DNA of 64,000 nt from positions 171,537,121 to 171,601,120 of the forward strand of contig CM061919.1 in NCBI GenBank assembly GCA_031002005.1, read 5' to 3'. Each line of letters starts with the position of its first letter. Position 1 is the first letter of the stretch. Shown here in pieces: positions 34,828 to 46,860 of this stretch. The notes under the pieces were generated by a model. It did not search any database. It was given only the letters and a program-made list of their open reading frames with translations, and was not told the DNA's origin. The position numbers and the translations under genes are program-made. Origin of the DNA: Vandiemenella viatica. Taxonomy: Eukaryota; Arthropoda; Insecta; Orthoptera; Morabidae.

Positions 34828-35940
34828 ACAATAGGAGTTACAAACAGGATTGAAAATTACAGGCCAAACAGTGGTAGGCAAATTAAGGGAGAGACTGATA
34901 TGCAACCTCATCAGAAATGTCCATGAGGAAAGCAACCAATTTTCAAATCTGTAGTATTGCTTTAGGTAAGGATATTCATGTGAATCTAATTAGTGGACTA
35001 TATTCAAGATAATTCAGATTAAATGGACAAAGGAGGCCAAATTGATCCTAAGAAATTTGACAGAGTGAGCCATAAAATGGTGCAAAATAAGATAAAAACA
35101 ATTGAAAAATGATAAAGTGAATAGTAAGATAGAGGAATACTTAAAACTTTGAATCAAAGATTTAGGGTAGGATATGCAGTATCAGAAGAAGTGAAAATGG
35201 AAGTGCCACAGAGTAATTATTCTAACAAACCATTGTTTTAATAGTTTGCTATCAGAAATTCGGTAGTTTACAGATGACATAATATTATATAAAAGGATCA
35301 ATATGGAAGAAATCTAAACTGCAGCAGGGTGACATGGACAGGATATCAAGCTGGGTAGATGAATATGGAATGAAGATATGTGCTGAAAAGAGTCAGTTTA
35401 TTAGGGACACAGATAAAAAAACAACTAAATGTTGTTTTTGAGTACAGGGTAGGGAAGGAATTGCTTGGCGAAGACCTGAAGAGTAAATATCTTGAAAAGA
35501 CATCTGATAACAACCTCAACTGAGCAGGACACATTTTTTAGAGAGGGTGATGAGTTGTATTAGATAAGTCAGGAAATTGGGTTACAGAATTGTGGTCGCA
35601 CCAACATTTTGGGTACCAAGTACAAGAGTTGCCTGCAGAACACAATCAGCAACTGATATTATAAAGGAGCTCCAATGGTATTCGTTGGAAAGACAGGAGG
35701 GTGAAGAACTGCTGGGAGTATACACGATGTATATTGAAGGAAGTATTAAGAGTAGAGCATGGAATAGAAAACAAGACCATGAGCACAAGTTTTTATTTGA
35801 TATCAGGCTTAAGGGAGTGAGATAATTTTCCTTCGTAGGTTTGGGAATCAGAGACTGGAATAAATTAACAAGTGCAGTGACAAATAATTTACCAAAAACA
35901 CTTAGAGAAATTAAAATTTTCAAGAATGGGGGTAATTACA
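34828..35940 (+). mobile_element. LINE family A, RT fragment
   Basis: Starts with GVTNRIENYRPNS (RT block 1 region) and runs through LRERLICNLIRNVHEES, a degenerate FADD region near 35272 (gatgacat), KLQQGDMDRISSWVDEYGMK, SQFIRDTDKK and YTMYIEGSIKSRAWNRKQDH to the C terminus at about 35940. Many stops and frame changes. Confidence 0.75.
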
Positions 35941-36640
35941 CTCCAAGAGTAAGGCGAAGAAAAAAAAGACAGCAAGAAAAATGGAATTTGTTAACAGAAC
36001 ATCCGCTGCATTCCAATTAATTAAATAAAACTATAGGATACTACATATTTCCCAGCATATTATCCTATAGAAAAATTGCAGACAGTTGTTGAAAAATTGT
36101 TTACAATATATTTACTTACATAGTTGTGCAAAAAATATGTCATCTACTTTCTTTGAACCTATAAATTTATTTAAAAAATGCCGCAATATCGAGTTATTTG
36201 GATAAAAGTTGCTAAACCACATATTTATCTGTAGCTAGATACAAGTGATCATCACAAATTATTTCCCAAGATTTTTTTCTTAATATCAATTGGTCATTTT
36301 TGAAAAAGGAAATAAAAAATTAGATAAATACAATCTACAGAAAAGGCAATATTTATAGGGAAGCATTAATACTTTGAGACTTGTTCTAAATACAGTATTC
36401 CTTTGCAGAACATGAGACTTATAAAGCAAAAATATTTTCTATGCACTCTTCTGTTACAATGTTTTATTATTATTTAAAACAAAAATATCCACACAGAGTG
36501 GAAATAAAAATGGAATTTTCTGACTAAACATATCTTTTTTGACAAAAGTTCATTTAAAAAATAGCATCAAATGATAAAATCAAACAAATGAGTGTTCACT
36601 GTCAAATATCCTGAAAAGGGAGACCATCACAAGTAAGAAC
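35941..36640. other. no gene seen
   Basis: AT-rich; nothing recognised. Confidence 0.4.
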
Positions 36641-36784
36641 AGACAGTTCAGCCAGACTTAAATGGTATCACAGTGAAAGTTTTCACAGTGTCAAAATGTT
36701 TCCCCAATTTCTTCACCAAGTGATTTGATGTAAATTTCCTTCCGAGTTGCAAAATCTCTAAGAGCAGCATTATATTGACCACAT
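36641..36784 (-). CDS. possible extra exon, uncertain
   Basis: On the minus strand gtagaacattcag precedes a block that is open in two frames. One gives CGQYNAALRDFATRKEIYIK and on to a TGA; the other, which would fit exon B's exit phase, gives VVNIMLLLEILQLGRKF and on to a later TGA. Neither leads to exon C in phase, and B to C already joins cleanly. It may be an alternative last exon, a decayed exon or chance. Confidence 0.22.
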
Positions 36785-37009
36785 CTGAATGTTCTACAGT
36801 CATTTACACTACCTAAAAATTACTATAGGAATCCTTAATTTATGCACAATTGTGTATAGTTAGTAAGAATTGCGTTTACTAAAATTGTCTGGGTACTTAC
36901 TACTTGAGCCTCCAATTTAATTATTAATTTTACTTTGTGTTCATAATATTCTCCTTCCATTCAATGATTCACTGTTAATATACTATTAAATTGAATTAAG
37001 AAATTTTAC

Positions 37010-37201
37010 CTCCATCAGCTAACAACCTTTGCTCCAAATATAAAGTTTTCTGGTGTTGAATTATCACTTCACTTTCAGTATCACTGATCTCATTTGAAAT
37101 CCCTGTTGAATGCCTTTTCTGATCTTCAGTTCTTCTGTGTAGTTGATACTCACATCTATCCTGCTTTCCTTTTTTCTCGTGAAATGCCTTGACAATTTTT
37201 C
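37010..37201 (-). CDS. putative exon B of a minus-strand split gene
   Basis: A 192-nt block with acceptor tatacaatcacag and donor GGAG|gtaaaa. In the phase that exon A requires it encodes about 64 residues: GKIVKAFHEKKGKQDRC, then a run of charged residues with RRTEDQKRH, ISDTESEVIIQHQKTLY and LEQRLLADG. It is strongly charged and hydrophilic, with a possible short coiled-coil at the end. It exits in phase 1, as exon C needs. I do not recognise a domain. It lies between decayed LINE and Gypsy-type fragments but shows no stop, unlike them. Confidence 0.68.
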
Positions 37202-37419
37202 CTGTGATTGTATAAGACCATTTTATTTTAATTTTCAGATATGGTACATACAAAATTTTACATTAACCTACTCTAGTTTTCCGTGATACAATACTGGCTC
37301 GAAATTTTTCTTTGACTGGCTCACTGAATGGGTGAGATTGATCCCATCTGTAGTGAGTCCTGATATGAAGTTATTTAAATGTTTACAAAACACTCAAATA
37401 GATCAATAGCACTGTGATA

Positions 37420-38070
37420 CTAAAGGGAATTTGAAGCTTGGGTACTGACAAGTAGGTCAATGAATTTAAAGTTTGTACTCACACAACTAATAACTTCAAC
37501 CTGTAGGTTGGCTGTAACATTGCTTTTAACACAAAGCTCATTTACATTATGCAGATCCACAAGCAAATGAAAGTGTTTGAAAAAGTCTGTTGCAACTATG
37601 CCTTTCTTTATTTTGGCTGCTACAAATGGCCACTGAAATTTCCATCCAAGTCGCAAGTTCACTGTTGGTATTTCTGTATTATTAGCAGAATACAATTTAT
37701 ATGAATTATCTATTTCTTCATGTTTCGTTGGTGAGAAAATTGAAACATTTACTACACTGTTTACAAATAAGAACTACTGTTGTCTTTCACAAATAACTGG
37801 AATCTGAGCTATGTCTTCTGACCATCTGCGGCAAAGTATGCAACTAATTCTGATGTTGTTTAGAATTATATGATTCCTTTCATTTGCTTGAATTTTTTGT
37901 ATTTATCAGGATATTATTTGAGCCAAATTTAAAATGAAAATAACAAAGTTTCCTGTAGGGATTAAATTTTCTACTAGAATATCTTTAATCTCTACTTTGC
38001 CTGGGGCTATTATGTACTGTCCATGAGTGCTGGTTTCCCAATAAGACAGCTGCAATCTGTTGTTCCAGAG
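37420..38070 (-). pseudogene. Gypsy-type retrotransposon fragment
   Basis: On the minus strand the order fits a Gypsy-type polyprotein. KLCYFHFKFG (about 37960-37920) is like the end of gag; a decayed protease region follows; then an open part at 37695-37420 with YSANNTEIPTVNLRLGWKF and IVATDFFKHFHLLVDLHN, the usual link between protease and reverse transcriptase. Stops separate the pieces and no LTRs are attached. It is described only; it is clearly inactive. Confidence 0.65.
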
Positions 38071-38075
38071 TAGCA

Positions 38076-39310
38076 ATCCTCTACATCTACATATTATATA
38101 CTCTGCAATACATAAAATTGTGGGTGGCAGAGGGTGCTCAGCACCAAAGCTAATCACTCTGCTGTGCATTCCAATCCCGAATAGTACGAGGGAAAAAAGA
38201 ATTCATATAAGAATAAAACCGGCACCCTACTTGTCTAATTTTATCTTCCTGTCATTCCGACTCAAATAGGTTGGTGGACGAAGTATTTCACTACACTCAT
38301 AAGTAAATTGGGAGTACACATGTTTACCAAAAAGTTGAAACAAAACGTGCATCGTCTCCCTACCAGAGACTCCCAGCCCAGTCTACCAATCAGTTCTGTG
38401 ACGCTTTCTTAAGGACTATAGCAAGCGGTCACGAATCGGGCGGCTCTTCACTGTACTTTCTCTATACTGTCAATCAACCCCCTACAAAACGGATCCTAAA
38501 CGGCACAACAGTAGTCCAAATGACGCACAAGAGATTTGTATGCTATCTCCTTTGTTTCTTAATTACAGTTTTTCAAGACACAACCTAGGAATCACAGCCT
38601 AAAATTAGCTCTACCTATTTACGAATTAATGTGTAGGTCTGATTTCATGTTCCTTTGTACTGTTACTCTCAAATATTTCATAGAATTGACCATATCAATA
38701 ACTGAACTGTTTACCTTGTATTTCTGAACAATCGGATTCTTTTTGTTAGTTATGCTCATTTCTTGCACTTTTTACAATTTAGTGTAAGTTGCCATTCAGC
38801 GCACCATGCCAAAATAACATCCAGATCATGATGAATTTCTAAGCAATTGGCCAAATTCCTTCCTCCCTATATATAACTGCGTCTTCAGCAAACAATCTAA
38901 AAGGCTTTTCACTTTGTCATCAAGATCGTTTATAAAAATTAAGAAAAGAAGTGGTCCTATTACACTTCCTTCAGGTACACCTGATGTAACATCTAGATTA
39001 GAAGAACTTTCTCCTTCAACGACGACATACTGCGACCGACCAGTTAGAAAATCCTTTATCCATTTACAAGGCTGATCCGGTGGTTGTGTGGCACAGAGTC
39101 AAAGGCTTCCTGGAAATCTAAAAATATTGCACCTACTTGTGTACCTGCATCAATAACTTTCATTATGTCATGTGCAAATATGGCCAGCTGTGTTTCACAT
39201 GATTTTTTCTTCTGAAATCCATGTTGATTTGTCATAAACAAATTATTTTAATCTAGAAAATTCAAAATGTTCGAGCAAATGTTCACTACAAAGTTATCCA
39301 GGATGGCACT
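38076..39310 (-). mobile_element. Jockey/CR1-type LINE, 3' half, degenerate (family B)
   Basis: On the minus strand the RT block NQHGFQKKKSCETQLAIF (39230-39175) and [17 protein letters not shown] (the first RT Asp block, with FDFxxAFD written FLDFQEAFD) are readable. Downstream, nearer 38100, only scattered similarity remains. The 3' end lies at about 38076 (plus strand ctacatctacatatta). A 5'-truncated copy with many frame changes. On the plus strand its text resembles a LINE family I know as abundant in grasshoppers, which is the main lineage hint. Confidence 0.72.
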
Positions 39311-39582
39311 GTTCACAATGGAGCATTGACTAACTTTTGTCATACAATATATTTCACTATGGGGTTTTATTTAAAGTATTTAATCAGCCACAAATGTGAC
39401 CTTTTCCTAATTCTAATTGCTAGATAATAATACCGTATTTTATGCACTATAAGACACACATTAATTTTAAGCATTTTTTTAAAATAAAATTTTTACGATT
39501 TCTTATTGTTAAATTGCAAAACCAGACCAAAGTTCTTCATTACGAGCCCACCAATTGTGAATGTTTTTTTCTGTTTTTTAAC

Positions 39583-39690
39583 TGCTTAACGTCTCTTAAC
39601 AGAGAGGTCTTTAGAGACGGGAAAGGATGGGGGGCAAGGAATGGGAAGGAATTCAACCATGGCCTTTGTAAGCATCTTAGAATTTTGGCA
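39583..39690 (-). repeat. tRNA-SINE, 3' half only
   Basis: Plus-strand text ctgcttaacgtctcttaac through gaattcaaccatggcctt matches the 3' half of the SINE at 46017-46254 in reverse. The tRNA head is missing. Confidence 0.8.
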
Positions 39691-40847
39691 AATTCTAGTT
39701 TCCCTAGTAGTAAAATATTCTATAGATAGATTGTAAAGTTGCTTATGCTGGACTTAGAAATTTCGAGAAAAGTAGTTGTCAACTTTAAGGAATTTTCCTG
39801 TAATCTTTCCCACAGTGACAATTCGCCATAAAAATAATTTTAAAGTGTATTTATTATATTGGGAAACGTTTATATTCCGGTTTGTTCATGTTTTGAAACA
39901 CACGATCGGAAAAGTAAAAATCTAATATTCGAGATATCTTCAAACTGAGTAAAGCTACAACCGAACTTTTATCACCAGCTATAGTCAGCATTGTTCCTGA
40001 TATTTTGGTAGTAAAATTAAATAATTTGGCAAAGTTTAACTAGCAGTTTTAATAAAGAGAAAAACAATGAACTTTTTAATTAAAAGGAATATTAATTTGA
40101 AATTTATATCAGTAGATAGCCCAAATTAAGACGGTTATGAATATATAATGGTTTCGGTAAAGAGTTTAAGCATTTGTCTGGTAATTAAGTTTTCAAAAAT
40201 AGATTGTCGCTGATTGTTGTTGAAACGCGTAAAAATTCCCCAAAGTTGGTCATGTGATGACTTTAATTTTAAGATTATAGAAACCCTTTGGAATGTCAAA
40301 TTAAAATAAAACAGACAGAACACGACAATAGAAAGTCCCTGTAAAAATTTCAAGTTAAACTATTATCTACTTTTGGTGATATTAATTACAGAAAGATTCG
40401 CCAAGGTCATAGGCTCTGAGAAGCCTATAAAAGATCGTGCAGTAAGCTCATGTTGTTTCTTTCTTACACCGGAAAGTGATCGCGCTAGTTAGCGGTAGCG
40501 GTTTACGCAAGTTCTAACGTGCCGTAATACTCACTAATGTTAGGGGGACTTTGTGAATTTCTGTCTTCTCGTAGAATTGTACTTAATCTGCAATCTTCAA
40601 AGAAACTGTTGTTCGATGCTTTATTCAGATATCTGGTACCGACAATGTACGAGTGAACTATTATCAAGAGTATAAGTATTTTGTTATTATCAAACTGCGT
40701 TGAATGACGTTATCTTGTTTACCCTTCGCATTTGGGGTTTATTAATATGAATGCGTGGTGGCCGATCTATTTAATATTATAGGTATCAGAGGGCTACACA
40801 TGGTCACGAACTTCATTGTTCATAGTTCAGGTGAAGGTGTTGCATAA

Positions 40848-41035
40848 CCCCCGTGCAGCCTTTTGGCCTGACACCTTCTGAAGGAAGCATCCCGGCATTT
40901 GCCTGGAGTGATTTGGGAAACCATGGAAAACCCAAATCTGGATGCCCGGACGGGGAGTCGAACCGGCGTCCTCCCGAATGTGAGGCGAGAACACTAACCA
41001 TTACACCATCACGCTTGGTGGTTTTTTCTGTTGGT
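40848..41035 (-). repeat. tRNA-SINE, head and core
   Basis: Reverse orientation with tRNA head (ggagtcgaaccgg is the reverse complement of the B box; cattacaccatcacgc that of the A box) and the core catttgcctggagtgattt. The 3' half is replaced by other sequence. Confidence 0.8.
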
Positions 41036-41539
41036 GGAGGGCTGAAATGCCACTAAGCTGCTCTGTTTCCATGTTCTTCTGCATATGCTATTACTTTCAA
41101 TTTATAGCCCACATCATATGAATATCTTTTATTTTTTTCCATTGCTAAAGTAGCTACTAACAAAAATATTGTACTGTTATCAGTAACACAAATCCCTTTC
41201 AATTCAATTTCACTGGCTCTGTAGACTGCAATGACACATCATGGGCTAGACAATGTTCTGGATTTGTGATGGCAGGATGGGAGGAAGACAGTGCTAGCAC
41301 GATTGTGAATCCACACAACTCATGTTTGTTGTATTGATGTACTGCTGCTGCCAGTTGAATCCAATATTGCCAGACAGAGATAGGATTCCCATGTCATTGA
41401 ATGTATGGCCATTTTTAAGACTGACGGGAATTTTAAATCAAACACTGGACATTTTAATCTTAATTTCGAGTATAAGACACCTGAATTTTGGAGGCAATTT
41501 CTTTAATTTAAAAGTGCGTTTTATAGTCTGTAAAATATG

Positions 41540-41540
41540 T

Positions 41541-41572
<32 letters not shown>

Positions 41573-41780
41573 TAACTGCTGTCTCTTTTTAACATCGAGG
41601 TCTTTAGAGACGGGAAAGGATGGGGGGGCAAGGATGGGGGCAAGGAATGGGAAGGAATTCGGCCATGGCCTTTTGAAGGAAGCATCCCAGCATTTGCCTG
41701 GAGTGATTTGGGGAAACCATGGAAAACCCAAATCTGGATGCCCCGGACAGGGATTCGAACCGCCGTCCTCCCGAATGCGA
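41540..41780 (-). repeat. tRNA-SINE with long A tail, inserted in a TIR
   Basis: Reverse-oriented SINE with a T run of about 30 (41542-41571) corresponding to its A tail. The head is cut at cgaatgcg. Target duplication TAAAATATG/TAAAATACG (41531-41539 and 41781-41789) splits the terminal repeat of the TA-flanked element. An internal duplication of ggatgggggcaagg is also seen. Confidence 0.82.
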
Positions 41781-41792
41781 TAAAATACGGTA

Positions 41793-42424
41793 TGTTCTCG
41801 ATTAACTACATAAGTTTTTCAAACTATAGGGTCTATAGAACTTTGGTTGAAATGTCTATGTCAGCCAGAGATTGTATTTTGTACAACAGCTGATTTGGTT
41901 TTAAATCCCATAAGTCAAGAATTGTCATTAACCTCATTATTATCTTATTTTCATCCTACTTTAAAATATGGAGAAGCCTTTCTGTTGCTGTATATATTTA
42001 TCAGCCTTACTACTTTTGATAATACCACAAATATTTTCTACATATTTTGGTTCCAATTGAGAAAATAAATAACTGAATTTAATCTATTCGGATGTTATCC
42101 TATTGATGGAGAATTGTGCCTTTAGTTGGTAAAACCAAATCCCTGAAAAAAGGTGGGATTTTGATAGTCTCCATATCACTCAGGCTGGGCATTGTTAAAA
42201 TTCCCGAGGCTATTACTTTCAGCTATTTTTCGATCATGTTGAGGATCATCAAATTTATAACAGTAATGTGCTTCCAAGGCATTTGGAGAAAATTTAATTT
42301 ATTGCAGCTAATATTTTCTATAACAAGCAATTTACACTTTCATATTCATTTATTTTTCTCTCAAAATTCAGTTCTTTGTTTTTATCTCTGACCTTTTGTT
42401 CGCCAAATTTCAGTATCACTTCAA
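41793..42424. other. no gene seen
   Basis: AT-rich; the open frames at 41847-42391 have no support beyond length. Confidence 0.35.
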
Positions 42425-42725
42425 GTTAACTCTCTAACGCCTTCAAATGAAAGGAGGTTGGTTAAGAGAGTTCTGGGGAATGTACAAAGAACATATTGAT
42501 GATGATACTGGTAGAAGATGTAGGAACAGTGTGAAGAAGGGTAATACAAACTGGCTCTTGATTTCAGGTAAATGAGAATTGGAAAATTTCCTTTCATAGA
42601 TGTAAGACTCAAGGACTTAAATAAATTGCTTGGGATATTATTAAACTTTACCTCAAACATTGAAAGGTTTTAAAAATGTATGAAATCCGAAAGTAGGTGA
42701 GTAGGGAAGATGCTCCATTGCAATT
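42425..42725 (+). mobile_element. LINE family A, 3' end fragment
   Basis: Encodes in broken frames VLGNVQRTY and IGKFPFIDVRLKDLNKLLG, and ends gatgctccattgcaatta, the shared family A 3' end. Confidence 0.75.
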
Positions 42726-44145
42726 AATCAAATTTTTACTATCATTATTTTTTTGAAAACAATGACACTAGTAAAAATAGATTTTAAATTGCTTAAAAGG
42801 CAAAGTAAATATTACAGATATTTCAGAATTTGTATGTTTATTTATTAAAACACTTCTGATTAAAAAAATGAACACATTACAAAACTCTTAAAGAAAACTA
42901 CCAGTGCCATTGTAAAAAAAACTGTAAGGCTATAACAAATAATTAATTGCTGTTGAAATTGATGAAAGTGTATGTTAAAAAAAGAGGAGAGGACTGGAAG
43001 GAAAATGGAGAATTTTGTGTGCAAAGCAGACCTGGCGAGTGGCTGGAAACTGTGCATAATGATGATTTATGGAAGTCAAGCCTTTAAATAACAGTTTAAT
43101 AAAAATTACATTAATGAGAGGGAAATTGCTTTCACACTATTAAAATAGTGAACAAAAACAAAAAAGAAGAAAGAGAGAGGAGCAGGCAGAAATACAGCAA
43201 AGAGTACAGAAAGATAAACATGTATTACAGTATTTCAGTTGTTACACCTATTCAAGTTAATCAACAAAACACATAGCAAAGGTATCATATGTGTAACATC
43301 AAGGCCCACTGTGCAAGACGGTTTAGTTTGTGTGGTTGCTGCTCCTAGAATTGAGTTCTTGGTGTAGTGAAAAAATTGTTATGAATAGTGTTGTGTCAGA
43401 GGTGATCTCACCCAACCAGTCAAATGCATGAAGCTGCAGTTTGATTAAATTTTGTGTTTGCTTGGGGAGGCCATGCATCATTCAATACAACACACAAAAG
43501 TGAAGTGGTAAGGCAAATTGTTTTTGCATCTGTACACCAGTACACGCTCCTGGGCGAAGCAACTTACGGTATAAGATCTTCTCATACCTATTGAGACTGT
43601 TTCAAATTGAGCTCATCCAGACAGTATTTTGATAAGAATTCAATTTATTGCATTCAGAGCTTTGTTCATATGTATATAACACAGTATTTGTAATCTCATG
43701 CAGGGAGGTCCCTGCAATATTTCATGCTTTAGGATAGTGAATCATTTTACAAACACAAAGTGATTAATATTTCTTTTTTTTTATTTGATAAGTTAAATAA
43801 ATGTTTAAATTAAATAACTAATTTATTGTTCAGTGTAAATCAGATCTTTTCCCGAAAAGATTACAATGTTAACAGTATAGGTAATAGGTAAGAAGTTATG
43901 ACATTAATAAAAAATTAGATAATAGACCTCAAGAATATTTTTGCAGTCACAGTTGGACTATCACAAACTCTGTTCTCAAGAAAATTAGACTCGAAGTTGT
44001 GAAAGTTTAGCCTTATGTTTATGTCAGGGTAACATAACAATGATGTTCAAGTTGTTGCAATGATTATAGTGGAGGAGTCATATGTAGTGGACCAAAATTC
44101 AAAACTTTCTAAATATTTTGTTCCTTTTTATGATGGAAATTATTA
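42726..44145. other. 1.4 kb without a recognised feature
   Basis: AT-rich, without exon-like blocks, terminal repeats or recognised proteins. Confidence 0.4.
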
Positions 44146-44365
44146 TTATTTTTGCTTATGACTTTACACTTCATTGATGTTGAGGTCATTAGATGTGGGA
44201 GAGGAAGGGGGGCAAGGAATGGGAAGAATTTGGCGATGGTGTGGCATTTACCTGGAGTGATTTTGGGAAACCATGGTAACTCAAATCTGGATGGCCGGAT
44301 GGGGATTCAAACCCACGTCTTTCTAAATTGCAAGGCCAGAGTGTTACCACTCACTCACTATGATC
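44146..44365 (-). repeat. tRNA-SINE, diverged copy
   Basis: Reverse orientation: gaggtcattagatgtggg on the tail side, cctggagtgattttggg core, ggggattcaaaccc B box complement. Confidence 0.78.
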
Positions 44366-44910
44366 CATTTTTATGATAGATTTTAATTTACTGTTCAAGC
44401 AGTCACTAGCGTATTATTTGTATTTTAATTATTAATACTTTTTGTTTCTAATTTCTGAGTTGGTGTAACATTTTCTTGGTTTTTTTCAACGGTAACAAGA
44501 GTTTTCTTAAAAGAGAGTGCAAAAACACTTTCGTAACTTGGTCAAGCAGAAAAAATTCCACTAGAGATGGAAACTGTTGGATACAAGTGACCCTGCAAAC
44601 ACAGGTTGAAAATATTGTTTGATTGGGTTTCTTCAGTTGTTTCAAAAATGCTTGGATAGTACTTATATTACAAACAAAAGAAACAAAGTTTCATAACATC
44701 AGCTGCAATAAATGAAAAAAGATTCACATATCGATTCTCCTATTGCAGAAAGACTGTACTTACATTATAAAACATATTTCCACAGTCAGAAAGGTTGGAA
44801 GCAAATAAGTGGTTTTTATAGTCTGAAAAAATTGAAGAAACTACAGAACACATTTTATATCCATATATAAACACACATTTGTTTCCTATCAAATACAAAT
44901 TATTTGATTA
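44366..44910. other. spacer
   Basis: AT-rich; no feature seen. Confidence 0.35.
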
Positions 44911-45118
44911 TTAGCCGAGTACCCAACATTGCCTACTCCAATTGGGATTGATTTACCTGTACACTATTTTTATATTTCCGATGTGAATCATGTGTACTAA
45001 GTTTCTTCAATTAGTAACAAGCCATTTCCAGAAGTAAACTAAACACTGATATAATCAAACAATTCCCAAAACAGGGTGGATTGATGGTGTGATACAGAAT
45101 GTCAGTTTACATTTTTTT

Positions 45119-45353
45119 TAAACTGCTTAACGTCTCTTAACAGCGAGGTCTTTAGAGACAGGAAAGGATGGGGGGCAAGGAATGGGAAGGAATTCAGCCA
45201 TGGCATTTTGAAGGAAGCATCCCAGCATTTGCCTGGAGTGATTTGGGAAACCATGGAAAACCCAAATCTGGATCCCCGGATGGGGATTCGAACCGGCATC
45301 CTCCCGAATGCGAGGTGAGAACACTAACCGTTACACCACCATGCTCGGTTTTA
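45119..45353 (-). repeat. tRNA-SINE, nearly full length
   Basis: Reverse orientation from ctgcttaacgtctcttaac to caccaccatgctcggt. B box complement ggggattcgaaccgg. Possible target duplication (a/t)cagttt on both sides. Confidence 0.85.
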
Positions 45354-45649
45354 CAGTTTGGTCTAGGCTGAATTTCAACCTAAACACAACATCTGTTGAA
45401 GTAGCTGTTCGATAATTGAAACATGTACCATCCAGGAATTAATACAAGCTACAACATAAATCTGTATTTAAAAATATTTTTGTCTGGCATCACACATATA
45501 ATAAATGATTTTCATAATATAAAGGATTAGGGTCCAAGATAAAATTTGACATATATGTTGAGACATTAGGACACTTTTTTTTTTAATATTCTGGCACAAC
45601 TTAAAAACAGTTGAATTCATTTTGACGGGATGTAGGCCTGTGGGTTTCT

Positions 45650-46860
45650 ACAAAGAACATTAGAAATTAAATGGGGTGAGTGTAAAGGATGAAACCAAAC
45701 AGAAAGTATTTTTCTCTTTGATTAAAAGTATGCATCTGCAAAGTTCCATCGATATTGGATTTAACTGTGGGTATGTACAAAGCACATTATTGTAAAAGTA
45801 ATGTGGAGAGTATTTTTCTGTTTGATTTAAAGTATACATGTGCAAAGTTCCATCAAAATTGGATACAAACTATAGGTGTATAAGAAAAACATTTGCAAAA
45901 ATTAACTGGGGTAAAGGAGGTGAGGGTTGGGGTTTACAAACAGAATGTACACAATATGCTTATCTTTGTTTTAAAGTATACAAGTCCCATCAAAATGTGA
46001 TAAAACAGTTTGTTTCCTACCGAGCGTGGTGGTGTAATGCCTAGCGTTCTGGCCTCGCATTCGGGAGGACGGCGGTTCGAATCCGCATCCGGGCATCCAG
46101 ATTTGGGTTTTCCATGGTTTCCCAAATCACTCCAGGCAAATGACGGGATGCTACCTTCAAAAGGCCATGGCCGAATTCTTTCCCATTCCTTTCCCCCCAT
46201 CCTTTCCCGTCTCTAAAGACCTCGCTGTTAGTGAGACGTTAAGCAGATAAAAAAAGTTTGTTTCTATAAAGAACATTGGAAAGTAAGAATGGAGGGTGTA
46301 AAGGGGAAGAGGAAACCAAATGTTGAAACAATTTTTCTGTTTGTTTTAAGTTAAACGTGTATAAATTTCCTTCAAAATTGGATAGAAACTGTAGCGTTGA
46401 ATATATATATATAAACATGAAAAAATAACTGGGGTGAAAGGGGAAGAGGTGTTGGGTTTCTGTAAACCAAATGCAGATGGTATATTCCTGTTTATTTTAA
46501 AGTATATGTGTGCAAAATGTGTTCAAAATCAGATAGAAACTGCAGATTTGTATAAAGAACATTGACAGTAATTAAGAGGGTGGAAAGGGGGAGAGGGAAT
46601 GGGTTTTTGTAAAACTAATGTGGATAGTATTTTTCTCTTTGTTTAAAGAACTTTCATGGTGATTGGTCAAATGGAGCCGACTGTAGCTTTGTATAAAGAA
46701 CACTGATAAAAATTAAGGAGTTGGAAAAGAGAATAGGGGTTGGAATTTTGCAAACTAAATGTTGACAGCATTTTTCTCTCTGTTTTAAAGTATACATGTA
46801 CAAAATTCCATCTAAATCAGAAAAAAATGTAGGTTTGTATGAAACTTAAGGATCGTAAAG
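45650..46860. repeat. degenerate tandem array of about 105-150-bp units
   Basis: The word tatttttctctttg or a close variant recurs at about 45707, 45811, 45953, 46330, 46481, 46629 and 46770. The larger gap at 45953-46330 is explained by the SINE at 46017-46254. Each unit also contains ggggt(g)aaaggggaag and attccatc-like words. Confidence 0.65.
46017..46254 (+). repeat. tRNA-derived SINE, full length reference copy
   Basis: A 238-bp SINE. The tRNA-related head accgagcgtggtggtgtaat holds the A box, and cggttcgaatccg is a perfect B box about 45 bases later. The body has caaatcactccaggcaaat and gacctcgctg, and the tail is agataaaaaa. It is flanked by the 10-bp duplication AGTTTGTTTC (46007-46016 and 46255-46264). 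Transcribed by pol III and moved by a LINE in trans, as known for SINEs. At least seven other copies or pieces are present in the window. Confidence 0.92.

Larger units (their letters stand above)
39433..41790. mobile_element. TA-flanked inverted-repeat DNA element with SINE inserts
   Basis: Begins ccgtattttatgc after TA (39431-39432) and ends ataaaatacgg before TA (41791-41792). Subterminal parts also pair: gcactataagacacac at the left, gtgcgttttatagtctg at the right. The termini resemble pogo/Tigger-type elements. No transposase frame remains. Three SINE pieces lie inside (39583, 40848 and 41540). The stretch 40430-40830 has a TATA-like cctataaaag and ggtatcagagg, which could be part of an LTR. 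Confidence 0.55.

Noticed and set aside
37906..38169. 87-codon minus-strand frame as another host exon
   Set aside because: It contains the gag-like KLCYFHFKFG text in another frame and runs into a LINE 3' end; better explained as Gypsy-type remnant plus LINE.
40813..41056. Open frames of 60-70 codons on both strands at 40.8, 45.1, 46.0 and 41.4 kb with similar translations
   Set aside because: All fall in SINE copies; the shared translation is a by-product of the repeat, not a protein family.
46020..46095. tRNA gene at the head of the SINE
   Set aside because: A and B boxes are present, but the rest does not fold as a complete tRNA and the sequence continues into the SINE body and tail with a target duplication.
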